A stretch of 64,000 nt of DNA from Polyangium sp. 6x1 (GCF_029946515.1 NZ_JARZHH010000034.1:53912-117911), one strand, 5' to 3'. Positions 47,954 to 55,728 are shown, counted from the first letter of the stretch. Program-made: numbers and translations. Notes: generated from the sequence alone by a model not told the origin.

Positions 47954-48796
47954 TCACCCCTCCTGCCCCAGCCGCAGAAGCTCGTTCGTGGCGCCCTCGA
48001 CGAAGAACGATTCGATTTCCGTCCCCAGGATCTCGCTCCGCTGTCGCGGCGTACATGCCGGCCAGAACAGCCGCAGGACGCGCGGGTCATAAAAGCGGAA
48101 ATACATCCGCTTGCCCGTCTCCTCGTCCTTCACCATGAGCGACCGCCGCAGCCTTTGCCGGACCTCCTTGAACGGCCGCTCGCTCGTCAGATACAGGCCC
48201 CAGCTCTCGCCCCACGCGTCCTCCACGAGCACGGGGAGCAGCGGTGATCCCGGCTGGAGTTGCACGAGGTACGGCGCCACCTCGGCGAGGGCCTCGCCTT
48301 TCTGGCCTTCGTAGAGCGAGCGAAATTCCTCGTCGCATGCGGCGAGCAATGCGCGGACGCGTCGATCCCGGGCCGCATCCAGAATGGCGAAGAGACGCTT
48401 CTCCCGCGACAGCACCACGAGCGCCTCCCGGCGCGCCGAAAGCAGTTCCGGCGAAGGCGGCGGCCCAGGCGGCGCCGGCGGCAGCTCCGACCGGAGATCC
48501 TCGCTGCGAATGCGGAACAAGAAGCGCGTCGCGCCGGCGCCGATCCAGGCGCCGTTCTTCAGCTCGGCCTCGTCCACCTGCTTGCCGTCGAGCTCCGTCC
48601 CTTGCCGGCTCCGATCGCGCAGGCGGCACGTGGCGCCGTCCCATTCGACCTCGAAATGCGCCAGGGCCATTTGCTCGTCGTGCGCGAGGATCAGATCCGC
48701 CCGCCCGCCGCGCCCCACGCAAAATGGCTGCCCCACCGGGAGCCGCACCCGTTGCCCCGCCGATCGCCCCGTGACGATGGAAAGAACGGCCTTCAT
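47954..48796 (-). CDS. FHA-DUF4123 fusion, T6SS effector adaptor
   Basis: The 280-residue protein has an FHA domain (about 1-95: Arg-Leu-Pro-Val-Gly-Gln-Pro-Phe-Cys-Val-Gly-Arg, His-Phe-Glu-Val-Glu-Trp, and strands to Thr-Arg-Phe-Leu-Phe) and a DUF4123 domain (about 125-275: Leu-Phe-Ala-Ile-Leu-Asp-Ala-Ala, Val-Ala-Pro-Tyr-Leu-Val-Gln-Leu, Trp-Gly-Leu-Tyr-Leu, Phe-Arg-Phe-Tyr-Asp-Pro-Arg-Val-Leu). DUF4123 proteins (Tap/TEC) load effectors on VgrG; FHA domains bind phospho-Thr. It is in an operon with VgrG and PAAR, overlapping the PAAR stop by 4 bp. The fusion suggests phosphorylation-dependent effector loading. Confidence 0.86.
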   Translation of the reverse strand: MKAVLSIVTGRSAGQRVRLPVGQPFCVGRGGRADLILAHDEQMALAHFEVEWDGATCRLRDRSRQGTELDGKQVDEAELKNGAWIGAGATRFLFRIRSEDLRSELPPAPPGPPPSPELLSARREALVVLSREKRLFAILDAARDRRVRALLAACDEEFRSLYEGQKGEALAEVAPYLVQLQPGSPLLPVLVEDAWGESWGLYLTSERPFKEVRQRLRRSLMVKDEETGKRMYFRFYDPRVLRLFWPACTPRQRSEILGTEIESFFVEGATNELLRLGQEG

Positions 48797-49161
48797 GGCT
48801 CCCCGCTCGGCCCGGCGAGCGAGCTCGGCTCGCATTCCTCGCAGAAGGGCAAACCCAGCGCGGCGGCCAGGAGCAGCACCTGGATCTGCGGCGTCGTGCC
48901 GATGTTCACCGTGGCAAATCCGGTGCTGATCACCGCGCCGTCCACGGCCACATCGTCGACGCGCGCGGCCGGCATTCCTCCGATGAACACCGTCTCGCAT
49001 CCCTCGGCGATCTCGCTCGGCACCTCCTGGCAAAGGATCTCGTCCTCGACCCGCGCGGCCGGCTGAAAGCCGATGATCACCGTCGGGCACCCTTCGGTGA
49101 TGATGCCCGCGCCGTGGACCTCGCACGTCAGCTCGTCGTCGACACGTGCAGCGAGGGGCAT
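48793..49161 (-). CDS. PAAR-like spike-tip protein
   Basis: The 122-residue protein carries repeats of Pro-Ala-Ala-Arg-Val-Asp-Asp / Pro-Ala-Ala-Arg-Val-Glu-Asp (three in all) alternating with Gly-Cys-Pro-Thr-Val-Ile-Ile-Gly and Gly-Cys-Glu-Thr-Val-Phe-Ile-Gly, which is the PAAR-like spike pattern. The last repeat reads Gly-Phe-Ala-Thr-Val-Asn-Ile-Gly. A short Cys-containing C-terminal tail follows. It would cap the VgrG trimer. It begins 3 bp after the VgrG stop and its stop overlaps the FHA-DUF4123 start. Confidence 0.88.
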   Translation of the reverse strand: MPLAARVDDELTCEVHGAGIITEGCPTVIIGFQPAARVEDEILCQEVPSEIAEGCETVFIGGMPAARVDDVAVDGAVISTGFATVNIGTTPQIQVLLLAAALGLPFCEECEPSSLAGPSGEP

Positions 49162-49164
49162 GGC

Positions 49165-51237
49165 CTAGCTCTCACCTTGGCCGGACGTACCGCCGGCGCC
49201 CGTGCTCGAATTCCCCGCCGGCGCGCCGGGCGGCCTGTCGCGGGGCTCGGCCTCCATCGCGTCCTCGGGCGCGTCGGGGGAGGCGCCCTTGCCGAAGGCC
49301 GGAAAACCGCCGCTGTTGATGTTGACGAGGAGACCCACGATATCGATGCCCATCGGGTGGAAATCGATGAAGCCCGCCGGTCCCTTGATGGTCAGCCGCA
49401 GCCCGGCTTCGAGCACGAGCGTCATGCCCGCCTTGAGGTGAATCTCCTGGCCCGCGTCGAGCGCGTAATCGGTCCCCACCTTCTCCTGCTTGCCCATCTT
49501 CACGGTCAGCGAGACCCCGCCGTCGACCTGGCTGCGCTGGTCGAGCTTTACGTGCAAATGGTCCGCCGATTCGATGAGTTGCTTGCGCGCGCCCTTCACC
49601 ACGAGGTCCGACGCGCCGTCCACCGTCTCCATCTTGTCGTGCTGCGTGCGGAGCACCTCGTCGTTCTTGACGAGCTTGTGCAAATCCCGCTCGGCCTGCA
49701 CGTACACGCGCTCCGATCCGGCCTTGTCGTCGAACTTGATCTCGTTGTAGCCGCCCGTGGTCGGGGAGGAATGGCTCTTCCACGTGCTCACGGTCATGTC
49801 GTCCGGCAGCTTGTAGGGCACCTGCTCGAGGGCGTTGTAGACGCGCCCGGTGATGATGGGCCGGTCCGGATCGCCGTCGAGGAACGTGACGAGCACCTCC
49901 TGCCCGACACGCGGAATCGCTATCATCCCGTATCCCGTGCCGGCCCAGCCCTGGCTCACGCGCATCCAGCAGGAGCTACCGTCGTCGTTCTTCCCCTCGC
50001 GATCCCAGGGGAATTGCACGCGCACCCGGCCGAATTCGTCGGTATGGATCTCCTTGCCCGGCGGGCCCACCACCGTCGCGCTCTGCACGCCGAAGACCCG
50101 GGGGCGCGGGGTCTTGAGCCGGGGACGATACGGCACGGCGGGGTCGGCGAAAACCGCGGTGCCGCTCATCGACCATTCGTCGCCCGGCGCGCCCTCCACG
50201 GAAAACCCCGTGACGAGGAGCCGCTGGCTCGGGGCGAGGCTCGGGTGCAGGTGGTCCTCGATCGTGAAGAGCGCGCCCGGGAAGAGATCGAGCGTGTTCG
50301 TCTGAAACGTGACGCGGCGTTTGTCGGCGCGCAGCGATTGCAGGCGGCGCGTCGCGAGGTCGGTCCCGTAGCTCGCGTCGTGCCGCGCGACGCCTTTGTC
50401 GTCGGCCACCGGCGTGCCCCCGCCGCCCATGGTGCCTTCCACGAGGAACGAGCCCGGGATGTACGTGTATTGCTCGTATCTGGTCTCGGGCCCGGCGGCG
50501 GGCGGGGCCTCGCCGAGGAGCTGGAAGGCAGGCTTGCGGAAATCGTGGTCGCGCATCACGTGGGCGCCCGGGCGGACCTCGTGGCCGAGGCGCACGAGCG
50601 AGAGGAACTCGCGCTGCGCGGACTGATTCGGGTTGTCGACGAAGGGGATCGGAGGGCGCGGCGAGGCGGCCTGGAGCTTGTCGCCGAACGTGAGCACCGA
50701 GCCCTCGCCGCCCTTGTCCGAGAACCAGAACGCAATGCCGGCCTCCTCGAGCAGGCGCGAGAGGAACGTGAAATCACTCTCGCCGTACTGGACCTTGAAT
50801 TCGAGCTTCGGGTAGAGCCCGCGATCGATCTGCCAGGCGGGTCTCAGGCCCCACTCGCCGAGGAGCACGTCGGCGATGTCGGGGATGGAGAGGTGCTGGA
50901 AGATGCGGTGGTTCGTGCGCTGGGTGAGCAGCCAGAGCTCGGGGACGATCTGGAGGTAATAGGTCGAGAGCCCGGTCTCTTCGGTCTGCGCCTGCGATTG
51001 CTCGATGTAGCTGCAGACGCCTTTCCAGGCCCGGGTTCCCTGGTCCTTCACATAGGTCCACCCGGCCACGATGCGCAAGCCGGCGGTCTTTCCGACGATC
51101 GCCTCGAGGTCGATGTCCGGCCGCTGCGCCCGCGCCACGACGTTCACGTGGAAGAGCTCGGAGATGGCCTCCTGCACGGAGAAGTGGTGCACGGCGAGCG
51201 ACGCGCTGCCCGACAGTGTGAGCTCGAGGATCGGCAT
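49165..51237 (-). CDS. vgrG: Type VI secretion spike protein VgrG
   Basis: The 690-residue protein has the gp27-like base (about 1-370; Phe-Ser-Val-Gln-Glu, Tyr-Gly-Glu-Ser-Asp-Phe-x-Phe-Leu-Ser-Arg-Leu-Leu-Glu-Glu-Ala-Gly-Ile is diagnostic), the gp5 OB-fold region (about 400-490; Asp-Glu-Phe-Gly-Arg-Val-Arg-Val-Gln-Phe-Pro-Trp-Asp, Trp-Met-Arg-Val-Ser-Gln) and a C-terminal repeat needle (Asn-Glu-Ile-Lys-Phe-Asp-Asp). A Ser/Gly/Pro tail ends it. It forms the trimeric spike of the T6SS. It starts 52 bp after the effector candidate and is followed by PAAR, both on the same strand. No T6SS core genes are in the window, so this is a satellite cluster. Confidence 0.94.
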   Translation of the reverse strand: MPILELTLSGSASLAVHHFSVQEAISELFHVNVVARAQRPDIDLEAIVGKTAGLRIVAGWTYVKDQGTRAWKGVCSYIEQSQAQTEETGLSTYYLQIVPELWLLTQRTNHRIFQHLSIPDIADVLLGEWGLRPAWQIDRGLYPKLEFKVQYGESDFTFLSRLLEEAGIAFWFSDKGGEGSVLTFGDKLQAASPRPPIPFVDNPNQSAQREFLSLVRLGHEVRPGAHVMRDHDFRKPAFQLLGEAPPAAGPETRYEQYTYIPGSFLVEGTMGGGGTPVADDKGVARHDASYGTDLATRRLQSLRADKRRVTFQTNTLDLFPGALFTIEDHLHPSLAPSQRLLVTGFSVEGAPGDEWSMSGTAVFADPAVPYRPRLKTPRPRVFGVQSATVVGPPGKEIHTDEFGRVRVQFPWDREGKNDDGSSCWMRVSQGWAGTGYGMIAIPRVGQEVLVTFLDGDPDRPIITGRVYNALEQVPYKLPDDMTVSTWKSHSSPTTGGYNEIKFDDKAGSERVYVQAERDLHKLVKNDEVLRTQHDKMETVDGASDLVVKGARKQLIESADHLHVKLDQRSQVDGGVSLTVKMGKQEKVGTDYALDAGQEIHLKAGMTLVLEAGLRLTIKGPAGFIDFHPMGIDIVGLLVNINSGGFPAFGKGASPDAPEDAMEAEPRDRPPGAPAGNSSTGAGGTSGQGES

Positions 51238-51289
51238 GGGTGGCCGGCATTCTAACCGGTCTCGCCGCGCGCGAGACCATGAAACTCGC

Positions 51290-52192
51290 TCAGGGGAAGG
51301 GGAGCGGCTTGGGGGCGTCGTTCGTGGCGACGACGGCGCGGTGGGGATAGATCTGCGACAAGCGCAGGGCGCGGTTGGCGCAAGCGTAAGGCTTGGGCGT
51401 GGCCGGGCGGCGATAAAAGATGCGGACGTTCTCCTGGAGGTAAAACGCCCAGTGGCCGATGGTGTCGCGGTGGCCGAAGACGCAGCCGAAGCCGGCGAAG
51501 CCCAGGATTTCACAGTTCGCGTCCCGGAGCTTCTCCTCGGCCTCGATGCGCTCGACATAGGCCTTCACGAGGGGCGGCGTGTACCTGGCGCCGAGGACGT
51601 CGCCGCCGATGTAATCGTATTTGTTCACCTCCACGAAGCGGTCTTGTTCGAAGGTGAGGGGCCGGCTCTTGGCGAAGAGCGTCCGCCAGTGCGTCCCGGC
51701 GCTGCCCTGCCAGCTCGGGTTCTGGGCCCCCGCGTGGAAGATCTCCGGGGCCCGCGGATCGCCACGAACGAAGACGGAGCAGCCCGTGAGCTCGGCCGTG
51801 AAGAAGAAGGGAGGGTTGACGTTCTCGGGGCCTCCCTCGGGGCCGAGGACGGGGTCGATGGGAATGGACATGTTCACCTGACCGCCGCCCGGGTTCCAGG
51901 GCAAGTACCAGGTCAAGAAGGAGTCCGCGGCGATCGGGTGCCCGGGCCTGTAGCGCTGGTGGGTGAGCAGGTAAGCGAGGTTCTTGTCGCTCGTCGCGTT
52001 GTGATTCTTCGTGATCGTGGCCATCCGCAAGCGATGGGGGACCTTGATCTCGTGACGTTTTTCGCCCGGGAAATGCTCTGCCACATCCGCGTCGTTCAGC
52101 GCGAGGCCGCCATCGGGGACGATGGGGTGCGTTCGGGCGAACGCGACGGGGCCCTGGGCGAGGAACTTTTCGGTGCCGGTCGCGCTGGCCAT
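51290..52192 (-). CDS. Candidate T6SS effector with CNF1-like Cys-His pair
   Basis: The 300-residue protein has no signal peptide and no recognised family. Its central part has the strand Glu-Leu-Thr-Gly-Cys138-Ser-Val-Phe-Val followed 15 residues later by His153 in Ile-Phe-His-Ala-Gly. CNF1 and the Burkholderia toxin BLF1 have a Leu-Ser-Gly-Cys motif and a downstream His; in CNF1 the pair is Cys866 and His881, the same distance of 15. A glutamine deamidase-like fold is therefore inferred. The C-terminal part has aromatic strands. It heads the vgrG operon, 52 bp upstream of VgrG. Without a database search this stays a hypothesis. Confidence 0.55.
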   Translation of the reverse strand: MASATGTEKFLAQGPVAFARTHPIVPDGGLALNDADVAEHFPGEKRHEIKVPHRLRMATITKNHNATSDKNLAYLLTHQRYRPGHPIAADSFLTWYLPWNPGGGQVNMSIPIDPVLGPEGGPENVNPPFFFTAELTGCSVFVRGDPRAPEIFHAGAQNPSWQGSAGTHWRTLFAKSRPLTFEQDRFVEVNKYDYIGGDVLGARYTPPLVKAYVERIEAEEKLRDANCEILGFAGFGCVFGHRDTIGHWAFYLQENVRIFYRRPATPKPYACANRALRLSQIYPHRAVVATNDAPKPLPFP

Positions 52193-52295
52193 GAGGGTCT
52201 CCTCGAGGGGTATCCGGTACGAAAATGCGCGATTCGGGCGCGCCGGGCAAGCACCACGTCCGGTACGCGGACGCGGACGCGGCAATGAGGGCACG

Positions 52296-52373
52296 TGCGC
52301 CCTCTCGAACCTGACGTGGTGTGATCCGAGGCAATGTGACCCGGAGGTGATCGGCGTGCTCGGGGCGCGCACA
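52296..52373 (+). pseudogene. Fragment of a paralogue of the 41.2-kb lipoprotein
   Basis: Reading frame translates to Cys-Ala-Leu-Ser-Asn-Leu-Thr-Trp-Cys-Asp-Pro-Arg-Gln-Cys-Asp-Pro-Glu-Val-Ile, matching Ser-Asn-Leu-Ser-Trp-Cys-Asp-Pro-Arg-His-Cys-Glu-Pro-Asp-Val-Ile in the gene at 41213-42391. There is no start codon, signal peptide or remainder of the gene nearby. It is a short remnant left next to the truncated DUF4258 gene. Confidence 0.5.
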
Positions 52374-52386
52374 GCCGGATCCGTCC

Positions 52387-52566
52387 ATGCACCCTTCCGC
52401 GGGCCACCTGCCGAGTTACCTCGTCCGTGGAGAACATCCGGACGGGGTCTTCCACGTCCTCTTTGCGGCGGACGTCGCGGGTGACAATGTACGGGTCGTC
52501 ACGGCATACTTGCCTGACGTCTCGAAATGGGACGCCGAATTCCGGCGGCGGAGGCAACGCACATGA
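52387..52566 (+). CDS. DUF4258-like protein, probably 5'-truncated, 59 aa
   Basis: This short frame encodes Leu-Pro-Ser-Tyr-Leu-Val-Arg-Gly, Val-Phe-His-Val-Leu-Phe-Ala-Ala-Asp and a C-terminal Val-Val-Thr-Ala-Tyr-Leu-Pro-Asp-Val-Ser-Lys-Trp-Asp-Ala-Glu-Phe-Arg. These match the middle and end of DUF4258 (RelE-like toxin fold), but the first about 40 residues of the family are missing: an in-frame stop at 52348-52350 closes the frame and upstream sequence belongs to another gene remnant. The stop overlaps the YgiT-type gene by 4 bp. The truncation suggests loss of toxin function. It is below the size of many automatic gene callers. Confidence 0.55.
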   Translation: MHPSAGHLPSYLVRGEHPDGVFHVLFAADVAGDNVRVVTAYLPDVSKWDAEFRRRRQRT

Positions 52567-52790
52567 TCTGCACGACTTGCGGCGGCGACCTGGAAGAACG
52601 CGTCACCGATCTGCCCTTCAAGCTCGGCGATCGGACGATCGTCATCGTGAAGGACGTCCCTGTTCTCCAGTGCCCCGACTGTCACAGCTACCTGCTTCGC
52701 GACCCCGTCATGGCCGTCGTCGAGCGGCTGCTCGAGTCGGCCAACCGCAGCATCGAGCTCGCCATCGTCCGCTACGCGGACGCGGCCTGA
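52563..52790 (+). CDS. YgiT-type zinc-finger protein (antitoxin-like), 75 aa
   Basis: The 75-residue protein has two Cys pairs, Cys-Thr-Thr-Cys near the start and Cys-Pro-Asp-Cys later, in the spacing of the YgiT/MqsA zinc finger. In between are Val-Thr-Asp-Leu-Pro-Phe and Asp-Val-Pro-Val-Leu-Gln. It lacks an HTH domain after the finger, ending in a short helix with Ser-Ile-Glu-Leu-Ala-Ile-Val. Such short genes usually pair with DUF4258 toxins, which is the gene right before it (4-bp overlap). Antitoxin role is inferred. Confidence 0.82.
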   Translation: MICTTCGGDLEERVTDLPFKLGDRTIVIVKDVPVLQCPDCHSYLLRDPVMAVVERLLESANRSIELAIVRYADAA

Positions 52791-52797
52791 GGCCCCC

Positions 52798-52958
52798 GGC
52801 GAAACCGGTCGTTGCTCGACTTCGCCGACGGTCGACCCCCAGCGAAGCCGGTCGTTGCTCCCTTTCGCTGAGGGTCGACCCCCAGCGAAACCGGTCGTTG
52901 CTCCCCTTCGCCGACGGTCGACCCCCAGCGCAGCCGGTCTCCGCTCGACTTTGCCGGA
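52798..52958. repeat. 43-bp tandem repeat, 3.7 copies
   Basis: Copies at 52798-52840, 52841-52883 and 52884-52926 with a partial copy to about 52958 share the core CCGGTCGTTGCTC and GGTCGACCCCC. The period, 43 bp, is not a multiple of 3, so it is not a coding repeat. It lies between the YgiT-type gene and a 271-residue gene and contains short inverted segments around TTCGC and GCGAA. Confidence 0.85.
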
Positions 52959-53044
52959 ATGCTGCTCCGATTGCGTCGCGGCTGGTCCCTTTCTCGTCAA
53001 CAGCCCCGACCGAATTTTCCGGCATGCCCCCAAGGAGGCTCTGC

Positions 53045-53860
53045 ATGGATACCTCGCTCGCTGCGATCTTCGATATCTATTCGTTCTCGCTCGGCCGTCG
53101 CCTCTTCGCGATTGCCCAGGTCCGCTCGGCTGCGCTCACCTCCGGTGAGCCGGATGTCGTCACATTCGCCGAGTCTTGCGTCGATCACGACGAGACCTTG
53201 CGGAACATGGAAGCGCATTGGGCGGCGCGGGACGAAAAAGCGCCTGCGTTTGCGCCGGAAGCCAAGATCCTCGATGTCGCCATCGACGGCGTCCTCGGCG
53301 CCATTCGTGATACCGCCGAACGCCAGGTCGAGGCGTCGGCGCCGGGTGATCCGATCGCGCTGAAAGGCGTGGGCCTGCTCAAGGAGCTGTTTCCTCGGGG
53401 GCTCTTCGCCGTGACGTCGCTCCCGTTCGTGGAGGAGCTCTGCGAGGTGGAGCGGATCCTCGCCGCGCTGGAGAGCCCGACGCGCGCCGCGCTCGTCCAC
53501 GAGCTCGGCCTCTCGCGTTACGTCGCGCGGCTCTCGGACCTCGTGCAGCAGTATCGCGCCGCGCTCGAGAAGCCGCTGCCCCCGCAGGTGACGTTCGCGG
53601 AGGTGAAGGCCGCGCGTGCCGAAGGGCAACGGCGAATGCTGCAACTGATCGCCATGATCGTCGGGCGCTACCCCTCGGACGAGCCGGCCGATCGGGCCGG
53701 ACGTGCGGCGCTGCTAGGGCCGATCCTCCAGCAGAACGAGGCGATCGGTCAGGCGCTGCGCGCGCGTCGCGCCGCGGACGACGTCGACCCGAAGACCGGC
53801 GAGCCGGTGCACGCGCCCGCCGTGAGCGAGGCGCCGGCCGTCACGCCGAGCCCCGCCTGA
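53045..53860 (+). CDS. Hypothetical protein, 271 aa
   Basis: A strong AAGGAGG site at 53032-53038 lies 6 bases before the ATG, making this start certain. The protein is soluble and helical (Leu-Arg-Asn-Met-Glu-Ala-His-Trp, Glu-Leu-Cys-Glu-Val-Glu-Arg-Ile-Leu-Ala-Ala-Leu), with a Pro-rich tail. It has no signal peptide and no recognised domain. Its promoter may lie in or beyond the 43-bp repeat just upstream. Confidence 0.72.
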   Translation: MDTSLAAIFDIYSFSLGRRLFAIAQVRSAALTSGEPDVVTFAESCVDHDETLRNMEAHWAARDEKAPAFAPEAKILDVAIDGVLGAIRDTAERQVEASAPGDPIALKGVGLLKELFPRGLFAVTSLPFVEELCEVERILAALESPTRAALVHELGLSRYVARLSDLVQQYRAALEKPLPPQVTFAEVKAARAEGQRRMLQLIAMIVGRYPSDEPADRAGRAALLGPILQQNEAIGQALRARRAADDVDPKTGEPVHAPAVSEAPAVTPSPA

Positions 53861-53879
53861 CGATCTCTCTCACCCCACC

Positions 53880-54959
53880 TCAGAGCGCGACTTCGCGGAG
53901 CGAGATCCGGTTCTTGTCGAACACGCCGAGCCCGAGATCGCCGGCGATGCGGATGTACGTGGGCTCCCGGCCCGCGTCCTTCAGCGTCGGCAGGCCGTTG
54001 TCTTTACGCCATTGCTCGATGATGCCCCAGCCGAGCACGTCCATCGCCACGGGGTCGGTCGTCGCGTAGACCGACTCGTGCAGCACGCGGCGCTTCTTGT
54101 TCTTGTCGAGCGGTCCCTCGTCGTAGATGAGCTTGAAGCCGTCGATGATGTGCAAGCGCACGCGGCTCTTCACGACGTCCTGCGCGTAGAGCTCGGCGAT
54201 CTGCGGGCTCGCGTTGTGCTGGTGGAAGGCGTGCGGGTTGATCGTCGCGCCGTGCGTGATGTTCTTGAGGCAACCCGTGTAGCCGCAGATCGAGTGATCC
54301 TTGATCAGGCCGACGTTGATCACGGCCGTCGCCTCGGTGAAGGGTCGGACGAACTTCGTCGGGATGCCCATCACGGTCCGCTCGGGCATCGTCGCGTCCT
54401 CGTTCTCGTGCACGGCCGTCGCGATGCCCGCAGGAAGCGCCGGGTCGGGACCCTTGTTGCGATCCCAGATGCGCGTGCCCTCGAGGAACTTCGGGTACTG
54501 CTCGAAGATCATGATCTGGCTCGCGGGCACGCCGGCGGCGAGGACACCACGCACGACTTCGAGGATGAGCTCGCGGTTCGTGGCCATCGTCGCGCCCTTC
54601 TGGCCCGCGATGCCGTTTGGCTTGATGGCGACCTTGTCGTCCTTGTGGACGAACTTGGCGAAGGCCTCGCCGAGATCACTCTTGCCCGTGAGCTCGGCCA
54701 TCACGCGTTCGAGCATGAGCTTGGCCGCGCCCTCGGTGGGCCAGAGGCCGTTCGGCTGCATCACGTTCGACTTCGCGACCTTGGCGACCTTGCCGGGGAT
54801 CGAGAGCGGCACGAAGCCCGCGGGAGGTTGGGCGACGAGGCCCGAGCCCGCGGCGAGCGCGTGATCGGCGCCGAGCAGCGCCGCGCCAGTCAGGGCAGCG
54901 CCGAGGAAGGTGCGACGCGAGAAGGCCTCGGGGTACGGGGAAAGACGCGGGTTCGACAT
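53880..54959 (-). CDS. DUF362 protein with Tat signal peptide
   Basis: The 359-residue protein has a twin-arginine signal (Phe-Ser-Arg-Arg-Thr-Phe-Leu-Gly at about residues 14-21) and a DUF362 domain. The DUF362 markers are Asp-Lys-Val-Ala-Ile-Lys-Pro-Asn (near residue 105), Val-Ile-Asn-Val-Gly-Leu-Ile-Lys-Asp-His, Gly-Cys-Leu-Lys-Asn-Ile, and Thr-Asp-Pro-Val-Ala-Met-Asp near the end. DUF362 proteins bind metal and are linked to iron-sulfur or other cofactor-dependent functions. The Tat signal indicates folding with a cofactor before export. Operon partners are not evident. Confidence 0.88.
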   Translation of the reverse strand: MSNPRLSPYPEAFSRRTFLGAALTGAALLGADHALAAGSGLVAQPPAGFVPLSIPGKVAKVAKSNVMQPNGLWPTEGAAKLMLERVMAELTGKSDLGEAFAKFVHKDDKVAIKPNGIAGQKGATMATNRELILEVVRGVLAAGVPASQIMIFEQYPKFLEGTRIWDRNKGPDPALPAGIATAVHENEDATMPERTVMGIPTKFVRPFTEATAVINVGLIKDHSICGYTGCLKNITHGATINPHAFHQHNASPQIAELYAQDVVKSRVRLHIIDGFKLIYDEGPLDKNKKRRVLHESVYATTDPVAMDVLGWGIIEQWRKDNGLPTLKDAGREPTYIRIAGDLGLGVFDKNRISLREVAL

Positions 54960-55140
54960 GATCACCTGCTCCCGTGCCATCGTAGCGCAGGTCGACCGCG
55001 AGGTCCCGATGGCGTCGCCACCCCGCCGCCATGGCGTCGCCACCCTCGCGCGGGCCCTTTGTACTCAAAAATTGACGCGCTTTCCGGCCTCGCTGCTCGT
55101 GGCACGAAGTTCGCCGAGGACGCCGCCGAGGAGGCTCTCG

Positions 55141-55695
55141 GTGGAACCATCGGCAGAGGACGAGAAGCAAGTCGGAGCGCGGGTGCGAGCGTTTCTCAAG
55201 GCGATCGGAGCGCGGCTCCGCGGGTCGGCCTGGATGCCGCTCGCAGGGAAAGCCGCGCTCGGGGCGCTCGGGTTCTTGGCGCTCGCCTTCGTGGGTTCGG
55301 GCGCGGCCGCGGCGTTGATGCCGCGTCGCGTCGGGGCTTACCTCGGTCCGCCGGCGACGAGCGCGAGCGCAGCGGCGCCAAGGCCGGCGGCGGAAGCGGA
55401 CGCGGGAGCGGAAGCGGGAGCGAACGCGGAAGCGGATGCGGGGGCGGCAGCGGCAGCGGATGCGGGCGCGGGTGCGGCGGCGGTGACGGCCGATGGAAGG
55501 GTGATCCTGAACCTCGCGGCGGAGGAGGATCTGCGGAAGCTGCCGGGCATCGGGGCCACGAAGGCCAAGGCGATCCTCGCGCTCCGGGCAAAGCTCGGGC
55601 GGTTCAAGCGGCCGGAGGATCTCCTCCGCGTGAAGGGCATCGGGCGAAAATCGCTCGCGCGGCTTCGGCCGAAGCTCCTCGTCGACCCGCCGTAG
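55141..55695 (+). CDS. ComEA-like helix-hairpin-helix protein
   Basis: GTG start at 55141 with GAGGAGG at 55128-55134. The 184-residue protein has a membrane helix (about 33-52), an Ala/Asp/Glu-rich low-complexity linker (about 70-115) and a C-terminal HhH domain: Ile-Leu-Asn-Leu-Ala, Leu-Arg-Lys-Leu-Pro-Gly-Ile-Gly-Ala-Thr-Lys-Ala and Leu-Leu-Arg-Val-Lys-Gly-Ile-Gly-Arg-Lys-Ser-Leu. ComEA in other bacteria binds double-stranded DNA outside the membrane for uptake. Here the anchor plus long linker fits the same layout. No comEC neighbour is present. Confidence 0.88.
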   Translation: MEPSAEDEKQVGARVRAFLKAIGARLRGSAWMPLAGKAALGALGFLALAFVGSGAAAALMPRRVGAYLGPPATSASAAAPRPAAEADAGAEAGANAEADAGAAAAADAGAGAAAVTADGRVILNLAAEEDLRKLPGIGATKAKAILALRAKLGRFKRPEDLLRVKGIGRKSLARLRPKLLVDPP

Positions 55696-55728
55696 CGGAC
55701 GAGCGATGGCGTGCCAGACTGCGCGCCC

